Shown: piece by piece, positions 22,786 through 35,267 of the stretch
Layout: each line of letters opens with the position of its first letter
Position numbering within the stretch: the first letter of the stretch is position 1
Source of the DNA: Steromphala cineraria
Taxonomy: Eukaryota; Mollusca; Gastropoda; Trochida; Trochidae
NCBI GenBank assembly: GCA_916613615.1
Contig: OU744736.1
Location: 7,156,224-7,220,223 of the forward strand
Length of the DNA: 64,000 nt
Reading direction: 5' to 3'
The notes under the pieces: model-generated
The model's database searches: none
Seen by the model: only the letters and a program-made list of their open reading frames with translations
What the model was told of the DNA's origin: nothing
Made by a program: the position numbers and the translations under genes

Positions 22786-23971
22786 GTGAGTTCATGCCTT
22801 GTCAGTAGAATTCAACATATGGGACTCCCTCTCGTTTATTTAAGTGAGTTGAACTCAGCTTCAAGGACACTTCTCATGAAGCTCAGGGAGTTGATAATTT
22901 GACGGTGAACTAGCCATATTGGAGACTCATCCATAAGATACGATACATTACTAGATTATCCTGAAATAGTTGTTAACAACCTAAGTCGGTATTCTGAATG
23001 AGCAGTATTGACAAATTTAACTGAGCATATGTGACATTCTTCCAAAAACAGTTGACAGTGGAAAGGTTGACAACTCATGGAATATCTAATGTAATATTTT
23101 TTACAACTCTGTCCTGAGAAAGCAATTGGTGGGTTGACAACTCTTTCAGTATAATATACATGATATATTTTTGTAGTTGTTGACAACTCCATCCTCTAAG
23201 TCGGTATGTGGAATATTCAGCATTGAGACACTTAGAATTTTGTCGTCAATATTTTAGAAAACAGGAACAGTTGGTATTTTATGTTTTGTTATAAAAGTTA
23301 AGTTTAGTATAATTTTGACAAATGTCATACAGTAACTTCATCTCATGACAAACATACATTGCCATGTTATCTGTATTTTGAGATGTCTTGTTCCTTGAAC
23401 CAGTTGTCTGTCCATTTATTCACTTCACATTTATTTCTGAAATGCAAGTTTCATGAATTCCTGTGTTCCATACCTCAATCAGTTAGCTTTGTGTTGTCTG
23501 TCTGTCGTCTAATCCTGTCTGTGGATATATATGTACAAATGTCAAGAAGTTGACATTTTTGACTCATTGATATACAGTACTGACATGACACGACAATGGA
23601 TTATCGTCTGTCTCTGTGTATCTGTCAACAACTGCTTGTGATGTGGGCTGATGTAAGAGATAGCTACTCCAGTGTCGACAAGTACATTCAAAAGCAAATA
23701 AATAAATAATATTTATTGAATAATTCACTCTGCAGAGTTCATGGTTGCATCACAGGAAGCTTCATGATTTGATTATTAAATTGCTACATTTTCACTTCCA
23801 TATGTTAATTACATTTGCATGAACTAACAGATGATCAGCTATAACGATTGGCATTGTGTCATGAAACCATGGTGGCAAAACCACTGAAGCACGGGGGCTC
23901 AGCATTTGTAAAACCCCAACATGAATTTGACAAAAAATTTACTATGTTAATGAATTTACATGATATAGAAA

Positions 23972-24132
23972 CAGTGTAGTTCCTAGTTGGTTATCTGAGG
24001 GGGTCATTTTGGCAATTTTTTAGCAGATGGCCACCTTCGCATTGATAAAAGTATCCTACACCTGATCATTATAAGGGACACCAAGCCAAAATGGTGGGCT
24101 AATCTCACCAGAAGCCCCTCTAGGAACAACAC
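23972..24132 (+). mobile_element. Short MITE family B, copy 2
   Basis: The ends AGTGTAGTTCCTAG and CTAGGAACAACACGG bound interior blocks GAGGGGGTCATTTTGGC and GGACACCAAGCCAAAATGG shared with the other copies. Confidence 0.7.
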
Positions 24133-25864
24133 GGCAGAAATATTTCATCATCAACAAAGAATAAAGAAATGTAAAAGATAGTAAAAACAAATTATTGAGG
24201 AAAAAATAAATCAGCCTTCATCTGAGACTACAAATAGCTTAGCAGCATATAAATACATCTATGATTAGTCCAAGTCAAATTCCATCATTGAAATGTCAAC
24301 AGCTCCTATGAAGCATTTCCTTGCAGAGAAGATTGCTTTTCTGATGTTTTATTATATGTTTGAAGACAAGGATAAAATGTTTTTTGTCTTCAAACCCTTG
24401 GGATGTTCTGCATTGAAAACAATATTCTTATACTAAATTGCTTATCGGCAATATTGTATAAAATTCATCCTAAGAAAATTACTGGGCTGTAAATACCTGT
24501 TGACAATGTCACAACAACTAGACATAGAAGCTTCTTTGAATATTTTCAGCCAATAATTAGAAGTCCTAATGGATGGTAAGATTTGAATCACTAGCTTTTT
24601 ATACAAATTTCTTATGATCTGGGATGGTTACTTTTTGAACCATTGGGATGAAAAGTGAGAGTTATCTGCCCTTGGGATTCAGAAATCAGTGACCAATGGA
24701 GATCAAAGATGATCTGAAGACTAAGCCCTGAACATTTTCAGGAGAGTGAAATCGTAATTGAGTTAATAGCAGAGAAAGGTATAATTCAAAGATCACAGAA
24801 TTCTTTTATCTTTTTAACAAGATCAGAATAAAGTTAATCAGTTCATATTGATCTGGAAGACTTTGATAGTATTTGTGGTACCTGTTCTTCTCGAAGAACA
24901 CTTGGGGGTGAAGAAGATTTTCATTTTGTGATATGTTTTATCAATTTGAACTGGCTACTTGTTGCAATTATTATTTCTGGTTGGAGGTGACATCATTCAA
25001 GGTTTTTATTTCAGAGATTGTTGCAACACATGTTGTATTTTGTCAGTGACTCATTCCCATCCATTACACATTGTGAACACTGATCTTATTCTCGTTTGTG
25101 TTTCAGGTTTGTCAAACAGCTTTGAGTGAAGACAAAACTCAAGAGGAGAGTTAAAGATCAGTTCAGCAAAAATCTTTCTTGCTGAAACTAGCAGAGAAGA
25201 AAAAGGTTTCTATCTCTTCAGATTTGTGCAAGGGACTTCTTTTCAAGAAGGAAATTTGTTTTACAAGATTTACTCAACACACTTGATATGTAGGAAAGAT
25301 TGATATTTCTTGAACCTGAACAGGGCAAGATATTTTGGAAAGAATCGCCTTTTGTGGACAAAGGTTGTGTTTCCATATTAAGACTGTTTCAAACAGATAT
25401 AACATCAAGGTCCCCAGACCAATAGATCAGAAAACAGATTACAATCAATAGTTCACTTTTTTTGAGCATCTAGTGTAAAACAAAAGTCAAATATCTTTTG
25501 AAGCTAAAGACACTGACATTTTGTTTTTAATGGACTGAACTGAGTATCTAAAACTTTAGAATCAACCTTTCAAGACTTTCAATATAAAAGGTTACTCCAG
25601 ATACGGAATAATTCAAAAAATAAAGGAAACTTTAAATCATAGAAGCACAGATAAGGAAGATCTTTACTCAGACCAATACAGGAAGGCATTCAAAGGGATT
25701 TAACTTACAGAACACACAACTGTGAAAAAGACTTTTTGCTCTGGTCAATCTTTAGAAGGTGTTAGTGCAGGATTTACCACAGAGGACAGACATCACTAAC
25801 AGTGGACTACCTCGCCCCAGACCAACGGTGGAAGACTTCGGTCCCAAGGGGCTCCAGGACAGGT

Positions 25865-26009
25865 ATGCCCCGGTCAGGTAGTTTTGGCAACTCTGGAGAC
25901 CTTGATACGGCAGTCAAGGATGGCGGCATGCATTGCAAGAGTCCCAGCACCGGCGCCATGTCTATCATTGGCTCAACGGCCAGCACTCTTTACAAGGATC
26001 CTTTAGGAG
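25865..26009 (+). CDS. Candidate first coding exon of a multi-exon gene (N-terminal 48 residues)
   Basis: An ATG at 25865 opens a frame, MPRSGSFGNSGDL onward, that runs 48 codons plus one base to a good splice donor (TTTAGGAG|GTAGGT at 26009/26010). The sequence is clearly GC-richer than its flanks and rich in Ser, Gly and Thr, as in disordered N-termini. The frame is also open upstream from 25766, so the start could be earlier or in another exon. Possible acceptors are at 25106 (TGTGTTTCAG), about 25222 (CTATCTCTTCAG), about 25755 (CAATCTTTAG) and 25770 (AGTGCAG). No downstream exon was identified in the window, and the residues visible do not let me name the family. Confidence 0.5.
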
Positions 26010-27530
26010 GTAGGTGCTTGCCTTTTTGTGACAACCATTTGAGACAAAATCTTCTCCTGGCTGCTTTCTCAGGTGTCGCAACATCCTTGTTACAAAAATG
26101 GAATTTCTAATCAGAACCTTGATGGTTTATCAAACAATTTATCTCTTGAACAAAAATTAAATTTAACAACTTTTATCACAATTCTGTAGGGGCTACTTTT
26201 CTTGTAATTTTGATGTTTATTGAGTCATTTTCTATCATTAGTTTTTATTAAAGGGAGAGTATAATTCTTTTATAAGATTTTGTCTCAAATCTATTGTAGT
26301 TTTTTTTCGTAACGATTTCATTGATTGTTTGATGCATAGAGAGTCTAAGTTTGAATTTTGTATTTTCTTTGATGAAATGCAAATCTTCTTAGTAGGGTCT
26401 AAAGGATCCTTGGATGTTAAATGATATATGTATTTTGATATTGGAATGAGGTGGAATGAGGCAGAGTTATTGTTTGTCATTTTCTTTTCAGGGCCATGAT
26501 GTTTCTAAATCTCATGTGTTCATTGTGACAGATTTGTTGCTCTGTTAAAATAACAACCCTTATTTCTCAATTATGATCCGAATTTTGTCAAGGCGTTTGT
26601 ATTTCAGAGGAATAATTTGATAAATTTGTTATATTTCATGAAAAGTTAAGTTTTTTCTTACAGTTTTTGTTTGATCTCATATTTTGTTAACTTGTCGAAT
26701 GTCATATTCAATGTTTATATTTTGTGATCATGTATGCAATAGACACTTCAAAATGTGATAGTTTTGTTTTCAGGTTTTTTAAGAGAAACCCTTTTACTGT
26801 AAAATGTATAGGGGGTATGGTAGTTGATGAATAATGGAAAGATGCTGTTTGTGCATTTTTAAGCTCTGTACTTTGCCTGCTACATATGTGGACATAACAT
26901 TCATTAAGCATGTATAACAGACACACATCCTAAAGAATCAACTTGATTATTTAATGTAATTTAACTGATAACTTGATTATCATAACTAAAAAGAAAAGGA
27001 ATTCTGTGTTCACATTTGATAATTATATACCAATTTTTCAAAACAAATTGGTTTCCCTGACTGGTTTGTGAATAGCGGTTTTATGCTAATAAGAACACTG
27101 AAGTTTTATTTGAGTAAATTTGGTACCTGCAACTACCATTTGGAAGGAATGGAGACCGAATTAATGTGATTAATGAGAAGTGTAATGGTGGATGACTTCA
27201 ATTTGTTCTGTCTGTAGTTAAATCATGTGAGATTAGTTTATGAACAATTCATTAGAATCATCCTCTTTTCAATTTACATCGTTTCTATGGAAACAGTGGT
27301 AGCTTTTGTTATGTGCATTAACCATTAATGGTGACGCTATGGTGTTTTTAGTCCAATATTTGACAATCTGATTAAAATAACAGCCATTGTTATTTCTCTT
27401 TGGTGGACAAATTGATGAACATCACACTATCATTTGAGTCTAGCTTCCTCATCATCAAATGAATAGAAGAAAACGCTTGCAATGTGAGTATTTGATTTAA
27501 AGTTGATTTTGATGCAATTAACTTCTATCA

Positions 27531-27651
27531 GTTTTGTTCCTCCTTAATCAGTTGAGGGTCATTTTAACACATTCTGACCATTTAGGACCCTTTCCATTGG
27601 TCGAAGTACTAGTATCCTGCCTCTCAATTTCTTAAAGGACACCAGGCCAAA

Positions 27652-27683
<32 letters not shown>

Positions 27684-27717
27684 AATATTCCCAGGATCCT
27701 CTCTGGGAACAAAACTG
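27531..27717 (+). mobile_element. Short MITE family B, copy 3, with poly(G) expansion
   Basis: The ends GTTTTGTTCC and GGGAACAAAACTG, with interior blocks GGGTCATTTTAACA and GGACACCAGGCCAAAAGG. In sister copies the following bases are GGGTGGGCAAAT. Here they have become an unbroken run of 29 G (27653-27681) before CAAAT. Confidence 0.75.
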
Positions 27718-28299
27718 CTTTTATCATAGATTGAGTTTTTGAAATCATTGACGTGATTATTTTTTAACGCTGTTTCTTGCCTTTGATAATTGTGCCTTTG
27801 TATGGTTGTATTTTGAGGTTGTTTGAATGCCTCATAATTCCCTCTGCTTAGTACTGTAAGGCAGATATTTCTAATGTTTAGTATTTTAACAGGAAGCTAT
27901 GTTAGAGTCTCCTCTTTCAAAAACGTTCTTCAAATACCATATGATCTCACAGAAGTTCTAACTTTGGGAAAATCTAAGAATAGCATAAAGCATTGCATAT
28001 ACCAGTAAAGCTCCTGCATTGCTCTCTTGTGTCAGTTATGGTTGATTTACTTCAAGAAGCCATGACATGAGAAAACTGTTCTTCTTTCTGTCTGTGTCGT
28101 TGCTCTCAGTATCTCCTATTATTTAAACCCCTTAACTCTTGTTGAAATATGATTGTAACATGTACATTAAGTTCCAAGAAATGCAAGAGTTCAGAAAAGC
28201 AGACGTGTCACGTATGTAGTTCTGATTTCACTAAACAAAACATGATACACAGAAAGTTTTCATATGTCCTGCCTGTTTAACTAACTGAAGTCTAAATTG

Positions 28300-28375
28300 A
28301 GACTGGCATCTTTGCTCGGCTCTAATGGCTGCAATACTACCCATTGAGCGGCGTTAAACAATAACTCACTCAAGC
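28300..28375 (+). repeat. SINE 3'-end fragment
   Basis: GAGCGGCGTTAAACAATAAC followed by TCACTCAAG. The GCGGCGTTAAAC block also ends the SINE at 59601-59893. It is the 3' tail type of a tRNA-derived SINE that I associate with mollusc genomes. Confidence 0.5.
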
Positions 28376-29164
28376 CATCTTTGGTTTACATTGATGAAAA
28401 GTGTATTTGATAACTCCTCTTGTAATGCCGGAAGTAATCACAACCCTCTAGGATGATAGTCTTGTTAAAAATAGTCTTTGATTAAATTAGTCTTGATAAA
28501 AATGTTTTTTGATACAAATATAGTTACCACCTCATAACTGTCATAACTATTCATCAAAACAAAAAAATTCATGTGTTAATCATGTATATGAAGAAGAAAT
28601 ATCTTGTTCAAAGAAATATGATCTATTCATGTAGACAGTTCCTAACCAAATGTATTACTAGCCCAACATAACACTTTCAAATTAGTTCCCTATCTAGTGG
28701 AGACAGTGATAACCTGTCAGCAAGAACCTGAACTAAGACACGAGTCTAAGCAAGTCCATAACAAAACTTGAAAGTTTGACGAATACTCTATTTCATATAG
28801 TTTAATCATTTTCAAAATTTTACACACATTGACCAATTTTTTTCAGAGTCTACTGGTAGTTGTTAGACTAATGGCAAAGAAGTTACCATTCAAAATGGAG
28901 AAATCTCAGTTTCCTTTTTGTTATGTTTAATTTTGTTTCCTGAGTCTAGTTGTTAGACTAGTTCCAAATTAGTACCCTCAGTTAATGAATAAATCATGGT
29001 TACTTTTTCATTATGTCTTTAAATTTTAGATTAATTGACCAAATTTTCACTTCTAAGTCTAGATTTTAAAGTTTACAACAATGTAGTCTAATGATACCAT
29101 ATGAAAATATCAGTGTCAAGCTTACAATATTCAAGATCCTTCTTGTTGACAAAGAGACAGTAAA

Positions 29165-29854
29165 GCAAGTCTACATCAGTGTAGACAACTAGGTACATAC
29201 AGCTAAAAAAGGTCAGCTGCTGTGTCAACATATGACTCTCTGACCTGGCTGCTATTTTTTCTCTTGACCAGGGCAGTCACTACTTTTTCATTACAATTAT
29301 GACCGACACAAGCGGGGCATTTCATCGGCCTTTACTGATTGCTTGTTAGTCAACTCAGGCTTGTTTATCTGTTTGTTTAGTAATTCTTTGATTATCTTCA
29401 ATCGGTCAAATGACTCCTTGAATGTCCGACAGGTCACTTTTTCAATCGGTCAAACTGGATTCCCAATCGGACATGTCCGGCAAATAGACCGATTTCTGCA
29501 TCCCTGGTCACTAGTGTCACATTTCAGAATAATAGTTTTTGTACGGTCAAAAAACAGGTTGTTACTGAAACTCGTGCTGAAACAATCTCTTTGCTTGGCA
29601 ATAGTGTAATGTATACACATGCTCATATTGTGTCACTTCTTATGATCCCCATGAATAATAAAGTATTTGATATACTGTTTGTGCACTGAAACTGTTGACT
29701 GATGGAGGGGGGGGGGGGGGGGGGGGGGGGTTGAATCCAGTCTACATCAGTGTAGACAACTAGGTATACATAGAGCTAAGACAAGTGAGCTGCTATGTCA
29801 ACACAACACACTTTGACCTAGCTGCTGTATGTTCTCTTGACCAGGGCAATCAGC
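29165..29854 (+). repeat. Duplicated segment (29165-29281 and 29738-29854) with poly(G) between
   Basis: Both copies carry GTCTACATCAGTGTAGACAA, CTAGGTA, and TCTCTTGACCAGGGCA in the same order. The first block is itself a short palindrome (GTCTACA...TGTAGAC). A run of 24 G (29707-29730) immediately precedes the second copy. Confidence 0.75.
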
Positions 29855-30435
29855 TTGTGTCACACTACATCAGATGCAAAGGAATAAATGATTAAAGGAG
29901 TCCTGAATAGGCAAAGAGGATGGTCATTTTTGGTCATGTTTTTAGACTAAATCATATGATAGGTTTGATATCCTGGTTGTGCTTTATCATAGGTGTCTCT
30001 TGTGATTCGTCAAAGGGTTAACAAAACTTATTACAAAACGGTTGTGAATTTCAAAACAGTTCGATCATGGTCTGTACTTGTAGTGGTCATTATAACAAAG
30101 TATTGACATAAATGTGATTGGTCAATTTGGTGTAGATAAAAACATTGAACTATTTCTTTAGAATTAAACACAATGCAAATCATTTCAATATCTCATTTTC
30201 TTGTTGTTTGAAATCTAAAGACTTGCTGACGAATATCTAGACTTTCTCAAAGGCTCCTACAATATACACAGGGGTACATAAGCTAGTGTGTTCAGTACGT
30301 TCAGTACTGTAGATTGTTTACTGTCTGGTTCTCTCTGCTATCACAACAATAAGTACACAGGGATCAAACAATAATCCCAGACATTCACCTCACTCTCGAC
30401 AGATAATCTAGTAAGCTTTATGAAGCCAGAGCAAT

Positions 30436-30610
30436 GCAAGTACTTTTCCTACGAAGTGAATCCGCCAGTATGCTTGGCAGTAGTTAGATTAAGTACAAAG
30501 TTTACTTTTAGTAAAACTTAGCTTCACAAGTACTTTTATTACAAAGTGAATCCGCCAGTATACTTTTGAGTAGTTTGATTAAGTACAAAGTTTACTTTCA
30601 GTAAAACTTT
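30436..30610 (+). repeat. Tandem duplication, about 92-bp unit
   Basis: CAAGTACTTTTCCTACGAAG and CAAGTACTTTTATTACAAAG each lead into GTGAATCCGCCAGTAT and AAGTACAAAGTTTACTTT. Confidence 0.8.
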
Positions 30611-31245
30611 TATGATATGTGTGTTCAAGTCAAACCACTAGGTTTTCCATCAGATGGGGGATTATTTTAAGTTTATGTATTTTATAGCACTATAAACAGT
30701 TTGTCAAAAGGCTGTTGTTCAGCTGGTTTGAACTAGTGCTAGTTTTTATACCCCCAACCAAAGGTAGAGGGCATATAGTAAGTAATATCAATGATTTATT
30801 GTTGTCTTAGAAAGTTGTCTGCTCACATATGGATCTGAAGTTCTTTGAATGATATTCTTTCAGCATCCCATACACTATACATACATGTATCAGCAGATAT
30901 TGAATAGAAGCTATCTGACTACATATTGTAATGGACGTAAGTTTCAAAACATTACCCAGTATAGTCCGTACTTTCTGCTAGAACATGAAACTAGTATGAG
31001 ACATGTTGAAGTAAGTTCCCATCATCTGAATAATATACTTTTAGCTTTATACACACAGATGAACCTAACTGACTCAACCGTTCTAGTATCCAGCTCCAGA
31101 AGCCTTCAGGCAATGCTGTTCTCAAGCACATGGAAAAGAATTGCTCACTGTTGTGAGTTGCTAATATTTGAATAAATTTCTAGCATCTAGCTAGCTTACA
31201 CCCAATAAATGTATCTCCAGATGTTATCAAAGAATAGACTTGATA

Positions 31246-31406
31246 AGTGTTGTTCTAGGTGCTCGGGTAAGGGGGTCATTTTGGCTTCTTTTTAGCAGAT
31301 GGGACCCCTTGCAATTGTGAAAATATCCTACTTCTCCAAATTTTAAGGGAAACCAAGCAAAAAGGGTGGGCAAATTTCCCCAGGTCCCCCTCTAGTGACA
31401 ACACTT
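31246..31406 (+). mobile_element. Short MITE family B, copy 4
   Basis: The ends AGTGTTGTTCTAG and CTAGTGACAACACT are inverted repeats. The interior includes GCAGATGGGACCCCTTGCAA and AAAAAGGGTGGGCAAATTTC, the latter being the unexpanded form of the G tract in copy 3. Confidence 0.78.
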
Positions 31407-31437
31407 ACTGATTTCACTGTTTCTGGAACCAGGAATT

Positions 31438-31692
31438 TTTGACATAGGCAGTACTTCAATAACTGACCAAATATGAGACAACATCAAGATGATGTAACAT
31501 TTCAATGATATGTTTTTGCACAAAAAACATGTCTCTTCAGATGTTGTTAAAGAACTAATTTTTTTGGGGACAGCATTTCTGACATAGGCAGTACTTCAAT
31601 AACTGACCAAATATGAGACAACATCAAGATGATGTAACATTTCAATGATATATTTTTGAACCAAAAAACATGTCTCCTCAGATGTTGTAAAA
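31438..31692 (+). repeat. Tandem duplication, about 143-bp unit
   Basis: GACATAGGCAGTACTTCAAT through AACATGTCTC and CAGATGTTGT occurs at about 31440 and 31583 with only a few differences. Flanking blocks (CTGACTCAACCGTTCTAG) also recur at 31068 and 31700, so a larger segment was duplicated. Confidence 0.85.
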
Positions 31693-33221
31693 GAACCTAG
31701 CTGACTCAACCGTTCTAGAGCAGTTCCTGAAGGCTTCAGGCAATACCGTCTGCAAGCACATGGAACTAATCAGCAGACATAAGGTCAACCGTCTGAAGCC
31801 CTATTAGTAACAGTAAGACAATTCTCCACTTGTATTGTGAAGGCAAATCAGGGACACTGCCCTGTAGGGGTGTCGGATTTTGTACCTGAGGCCTGGCGGA
31901 GATTATTTTCTATCAAGTTCTTATGTTTCCTTCTTTTTGTCAAAAAGTAATTATTTTTCAATGATAGTTTTTGAATTCTCCTTTGTATTATTATGCTTAA
32001 CTTAAATCCAATGGGAAAGTTCCTTGAAAGTTAACTATGGCACACATGCCCACCAGCATTATCAAGACAGAGATCTCTCCATATTTCTTTGACACCAATT
32101 GTGCATCATGATTGAGTGAAACGTTTGCTGCCAGCTTGTTATTTACCAGACTCCTATGAAGTGAGCTAATGGTATGTTAAAGTTTCATATCATCTATCAA
32201 CAACATTACATCTGTGGCTCTGTACTACACAACCAGCACCAGTGCACTTGAAACTGCTGAGTCAACAAAAACATTATTTTAAAGCTTAGCATGTTCATGG
32301 CTATTGAGATCGCTATAAGAGACTAGTTTCTTTAACATAAATATACTCAATGACAAAATCAGTATCCCCTTTTGGTTCTGATAAGGCGTGTGGGACTGTC
32401 AGATATTTTGTGTATCAATCTACACATGGCTATAAGCTGAGACAATAGAAATGAGTACATGTATGCAAGATTCACACAAACTGTGCACTTCAATTTATAA
32501 ATTTGAGTTATATTTGAGAATATACATCATTGTTTCAAATTATGTTCACCGTAATTATGCTAAAACAATAAATGGTAAAATGAGGTTAAGATATATTGTC
32601 AAAAAACCTTCTATCAATTGCCAGGTGTTTGTTCTCTGTTTGGAGATGGGTGTTTAGTGATGCTTAAGCCTTTCACTAAATTCAATATAGTAAATAGTCT
32701 AAAACCATAAAAACATCATTTCATTCATATCCCTCTCTCTACAATAAAGGGCAGATTTCTTGGCTTATATTACCGTATCCTCGCGGGTATAAGACTAGGC
32801 AAACAAATATCTTGAAAATAAGGGGATGGGCTTTTAACCGCGAGACACCCCAACTTTAAAGAAATTTAATGCGAGTTTGCATTTAAAATTTACATCGATA
32901 CGTTTGACTGTTGTTTTGGTCTTCTAATCAAATGACATTTTTTTCCAGACGTATATTATTAAAAAGAATGATAAAAGAAATTGCAAGTGCTCACTCAGTC
33001 GAAAGCTTTTGCTGGATGTGTTTACTGGTAGAGAGATATTCGTTAGAAGCCTTTTCATTGGCCCATAAAAGTAAGTCAACCCGTGAGTGAATCAGCAAGT
33101 CGATTTGAAAACGATGTACGAAACTGAAACGTGGTTGTGATAATTTCATGACAATGTATTGTCGATACATTCGGCATTCCGTCCGTCCGTCTGTCCGTCC
33201 GTCCATCCATCCGTAAACTTT

Positions 33222-33810
33222 TGACATTTTCGACTTCTTCTCCAGAACCAATAACTCTAGAGAGCTGAAATTTGATGTGCAGACTCCTTGGAAAATGGGG
33301 ATTCTAAATTGTAGATTTCATGACCTCATGACCCCAAATGGGGTCACAGGGGTCAAAACCTTGAAAAACTATTTTCATCTTCTTCTCCAGTTCCAAAAGG
33401 TCTAGAGAACTGAAATTTGTGAGTAAACTCCTTGGCCAATGGGGATTCTAAATTGTAGATGTTGTGACCCCATGACCTCAAATGGGGTCACAGGGGTCAA
33501 AACCTTAAAAACCTATTTTCATCTTCTTCTCCAGTTTCAAAAGGTCTAGAGAGCTGAAACGTTGTGTGTAGACTCCTTGGCCAATGGGGATTCTAAATTG
33601 TAGATGTTGTGACCCCATGACCTCAAATGGGGTCACAGGGGTCAAAACCTTGAAAACCTATTTTTATCTTCTCCTCTAGTTCAAAAAGGTCTAGAGAGCT
33701 GAAAAGTTGTGTGTAGACTTCTTGGCCAATGGGGATTCTGAATAGTAGATTTTGTGACCCCATGACCCCAAATGGGGTCACAGGGGTCAAAACCTAAAAA
33801 CCTATTTCCA
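33222..33810 (+). repeat. 144-bp minisatellite, 4 units
   Basis: The anchor CTTCTTCTCCAG (or variant) recurs at about 33234, 33379, 33523 and 33667. Each unit has a GGTCTAGAGAGCTGAAA block and an AAATGGGGTCACAGGGGTCA block. It is preceded by a GTCC-rich run (33180-33213). Confidence 0.9.
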
Positions 33811-33849
33811 TCAAAGTCTGATGAGCTACAGAGCCCATGGCTCTATTTT

Positions 33850-34940
33850 TATGCCCCCGAATCGGAGATTCCGGGGGTATTGTTTTTCACCTGTCCGTCT
33901 GTCCTTCCGTCCTTCTGTCCGTTTGTTCACAAAAACTTTAACCTTGGTCATAACTTTTGATTGGTCAGAGCTAGGTCTTTGATACTTGACATATGGATCT
34001 CTTGTGATGAGACCTTTCAGATGACACCATGACATTTGACCTTGTGACCTTGACCTTGACACAGCGAGCCTTTTCCGAAAACTTTAACCTTGGCTATAGT
34101 TTCTATACTGTCAGTGCTAGGTCTTTGATACTTGACATGTGTATCCCTTGTGATGAGACCTTTCAGATGACACCATGATATTTGACCTTTTCCGTCCGTC
34201 CGTCCGTCTGTCCGTTTGTCCACAAAAACTTTAACCTTGGTCATTACTTTTGATTTGTCAGAGCTAGCTCTTTGATACTTGACATATGGATCCCTTGTGA
34301 TGAGACCTTTCAGATGACACCATGACATTTGACCTCGTGACCTTGACCTTGACACAGCGAGCATTGAAACTTTAACCTTGGTCATAACTTTTGATTGGTC
34401 AGAGCTAGCTCTTTGATACTTGACATATGGATCCCTTGTGATGAGACCTTTCAGATGACACCATGACATTTGACCTTGTGACCTTGACCTTGACACAGCG
34501 AGCATTTAAACTTTAACCTTGGTCATAACTTTTGATTGGTCAGAGCTAGCTCTTTGATACTTGACATATGGATCCCTTGTGATGAGACCTTTCAGATGAC
34601 ACCATGACATTTGACCTTGTGACCTTGACCTTGACACAGTGAGCCTTTTCCGAAAACTTTAACCTTGGCTATAGTTTCTATACTGTCAGTGCTAGATCTT
34701 TGATACTTGACATGTGTATCCCTTGTGATGAGACCTTTCAGATGACACCATGATATTTGACCTTTTCCGTCCGTCCGTCCGTCTGTCCGTTTGTCCACAA
34801 AAACTTTAACCTTGGTCAAAACTTTTGATTGGTCAGAGCTAGTTCTTTGATGAGACCTTTCAGATGACACCATGACATTTGACCTTGTGACCTTGACCTT
34901 GACACAGCTAGCAGGATGCATCCGGGGGCATTCGTGTTTC
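33850..34940 (+). repeat. TGCCCCCGA-bounded repeat with a 141-148-bp minisatellite, 7 units
   Basis: Starts ATGCCCCCGAATCGGAG and ends GCATCCGGGGGCATTCGTG, a weak inverted pair. TCTTTGATACTTGACAT anchors lie at 33976, about 34120, 34269, 34410, 34551 and 34697, with a truncated unit at about 34843. Units with a GTCC-rich tail (near 34190 and 34765) share a CTATAGTTTCTATACTGTCA variant, so a block of units was duplicated as a group. Open frames on the minus strand (34017-34505, 34592-34960) result from the repeat and are not genes. Confidence 0.85.
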
Positions 34941-35267
34941 ACAAACACATCTTGTTTCAACTTCCCGTTGCATATTAATATATCTTTATATATTTTTCAA
35001 CTTCTCTTTGTATATTGTCATTAAAAACAACAACACAACAAAAGTAATTTTATTTTACAAGTTCAATATAGAAATGACCTCGATGATTGTGCATGTTGCT
35101 TCCTGTGTAAACATTGACTCGCTAACGCGCTGGGCTGACGATACTCGTGCTTGGTTTCTTGATATTTTTTCATCTGCATCATATAACTCAGGTGTAGACC
35201 GACCCCCCTCTCTGACCCCCTAATTTCTGGTGTCAAATTCTCGGCTTATACCCGGTCATATACGGTA

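Larger units (their letters stand above)
26010..32770. other. Presumed long intron: repeats only
   Basis: No convincing exon. It holds MITE family B copies 3 and 4, long G tracts, a SINE 3' fragment, and the local duplications listed separately. A stretch at 29390-29510 (AATCGGTCAAAC, CAATCGGACATGTCCGG) looks like a relic repeat rather than a gene. Confidence 0.45.
32771..35267. mobile_element. 2.5-kb inverted-repeat element filled by minisatellites
   Basis: The left end TACCGTATCCTCGCGGGTAT continues AAG. The right end, reverse complemented, is TACCGTATATGACCGGGTAT then AAG. Between the ends lie two unrelated minisatellite arrays (33222-33810 and 33850-34940). Single-ended remnants of the same terminus occur at 51252-51269. 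No transposase frame was seen. Confidence 0.65.

Noticed and set aside
34017..34960. Long minus-strand frames of 162 and 122 codons
   Set aside because: They arise because minisatellite units are close to multiples of three. The protein is just the repeat, and it changes with unit number.
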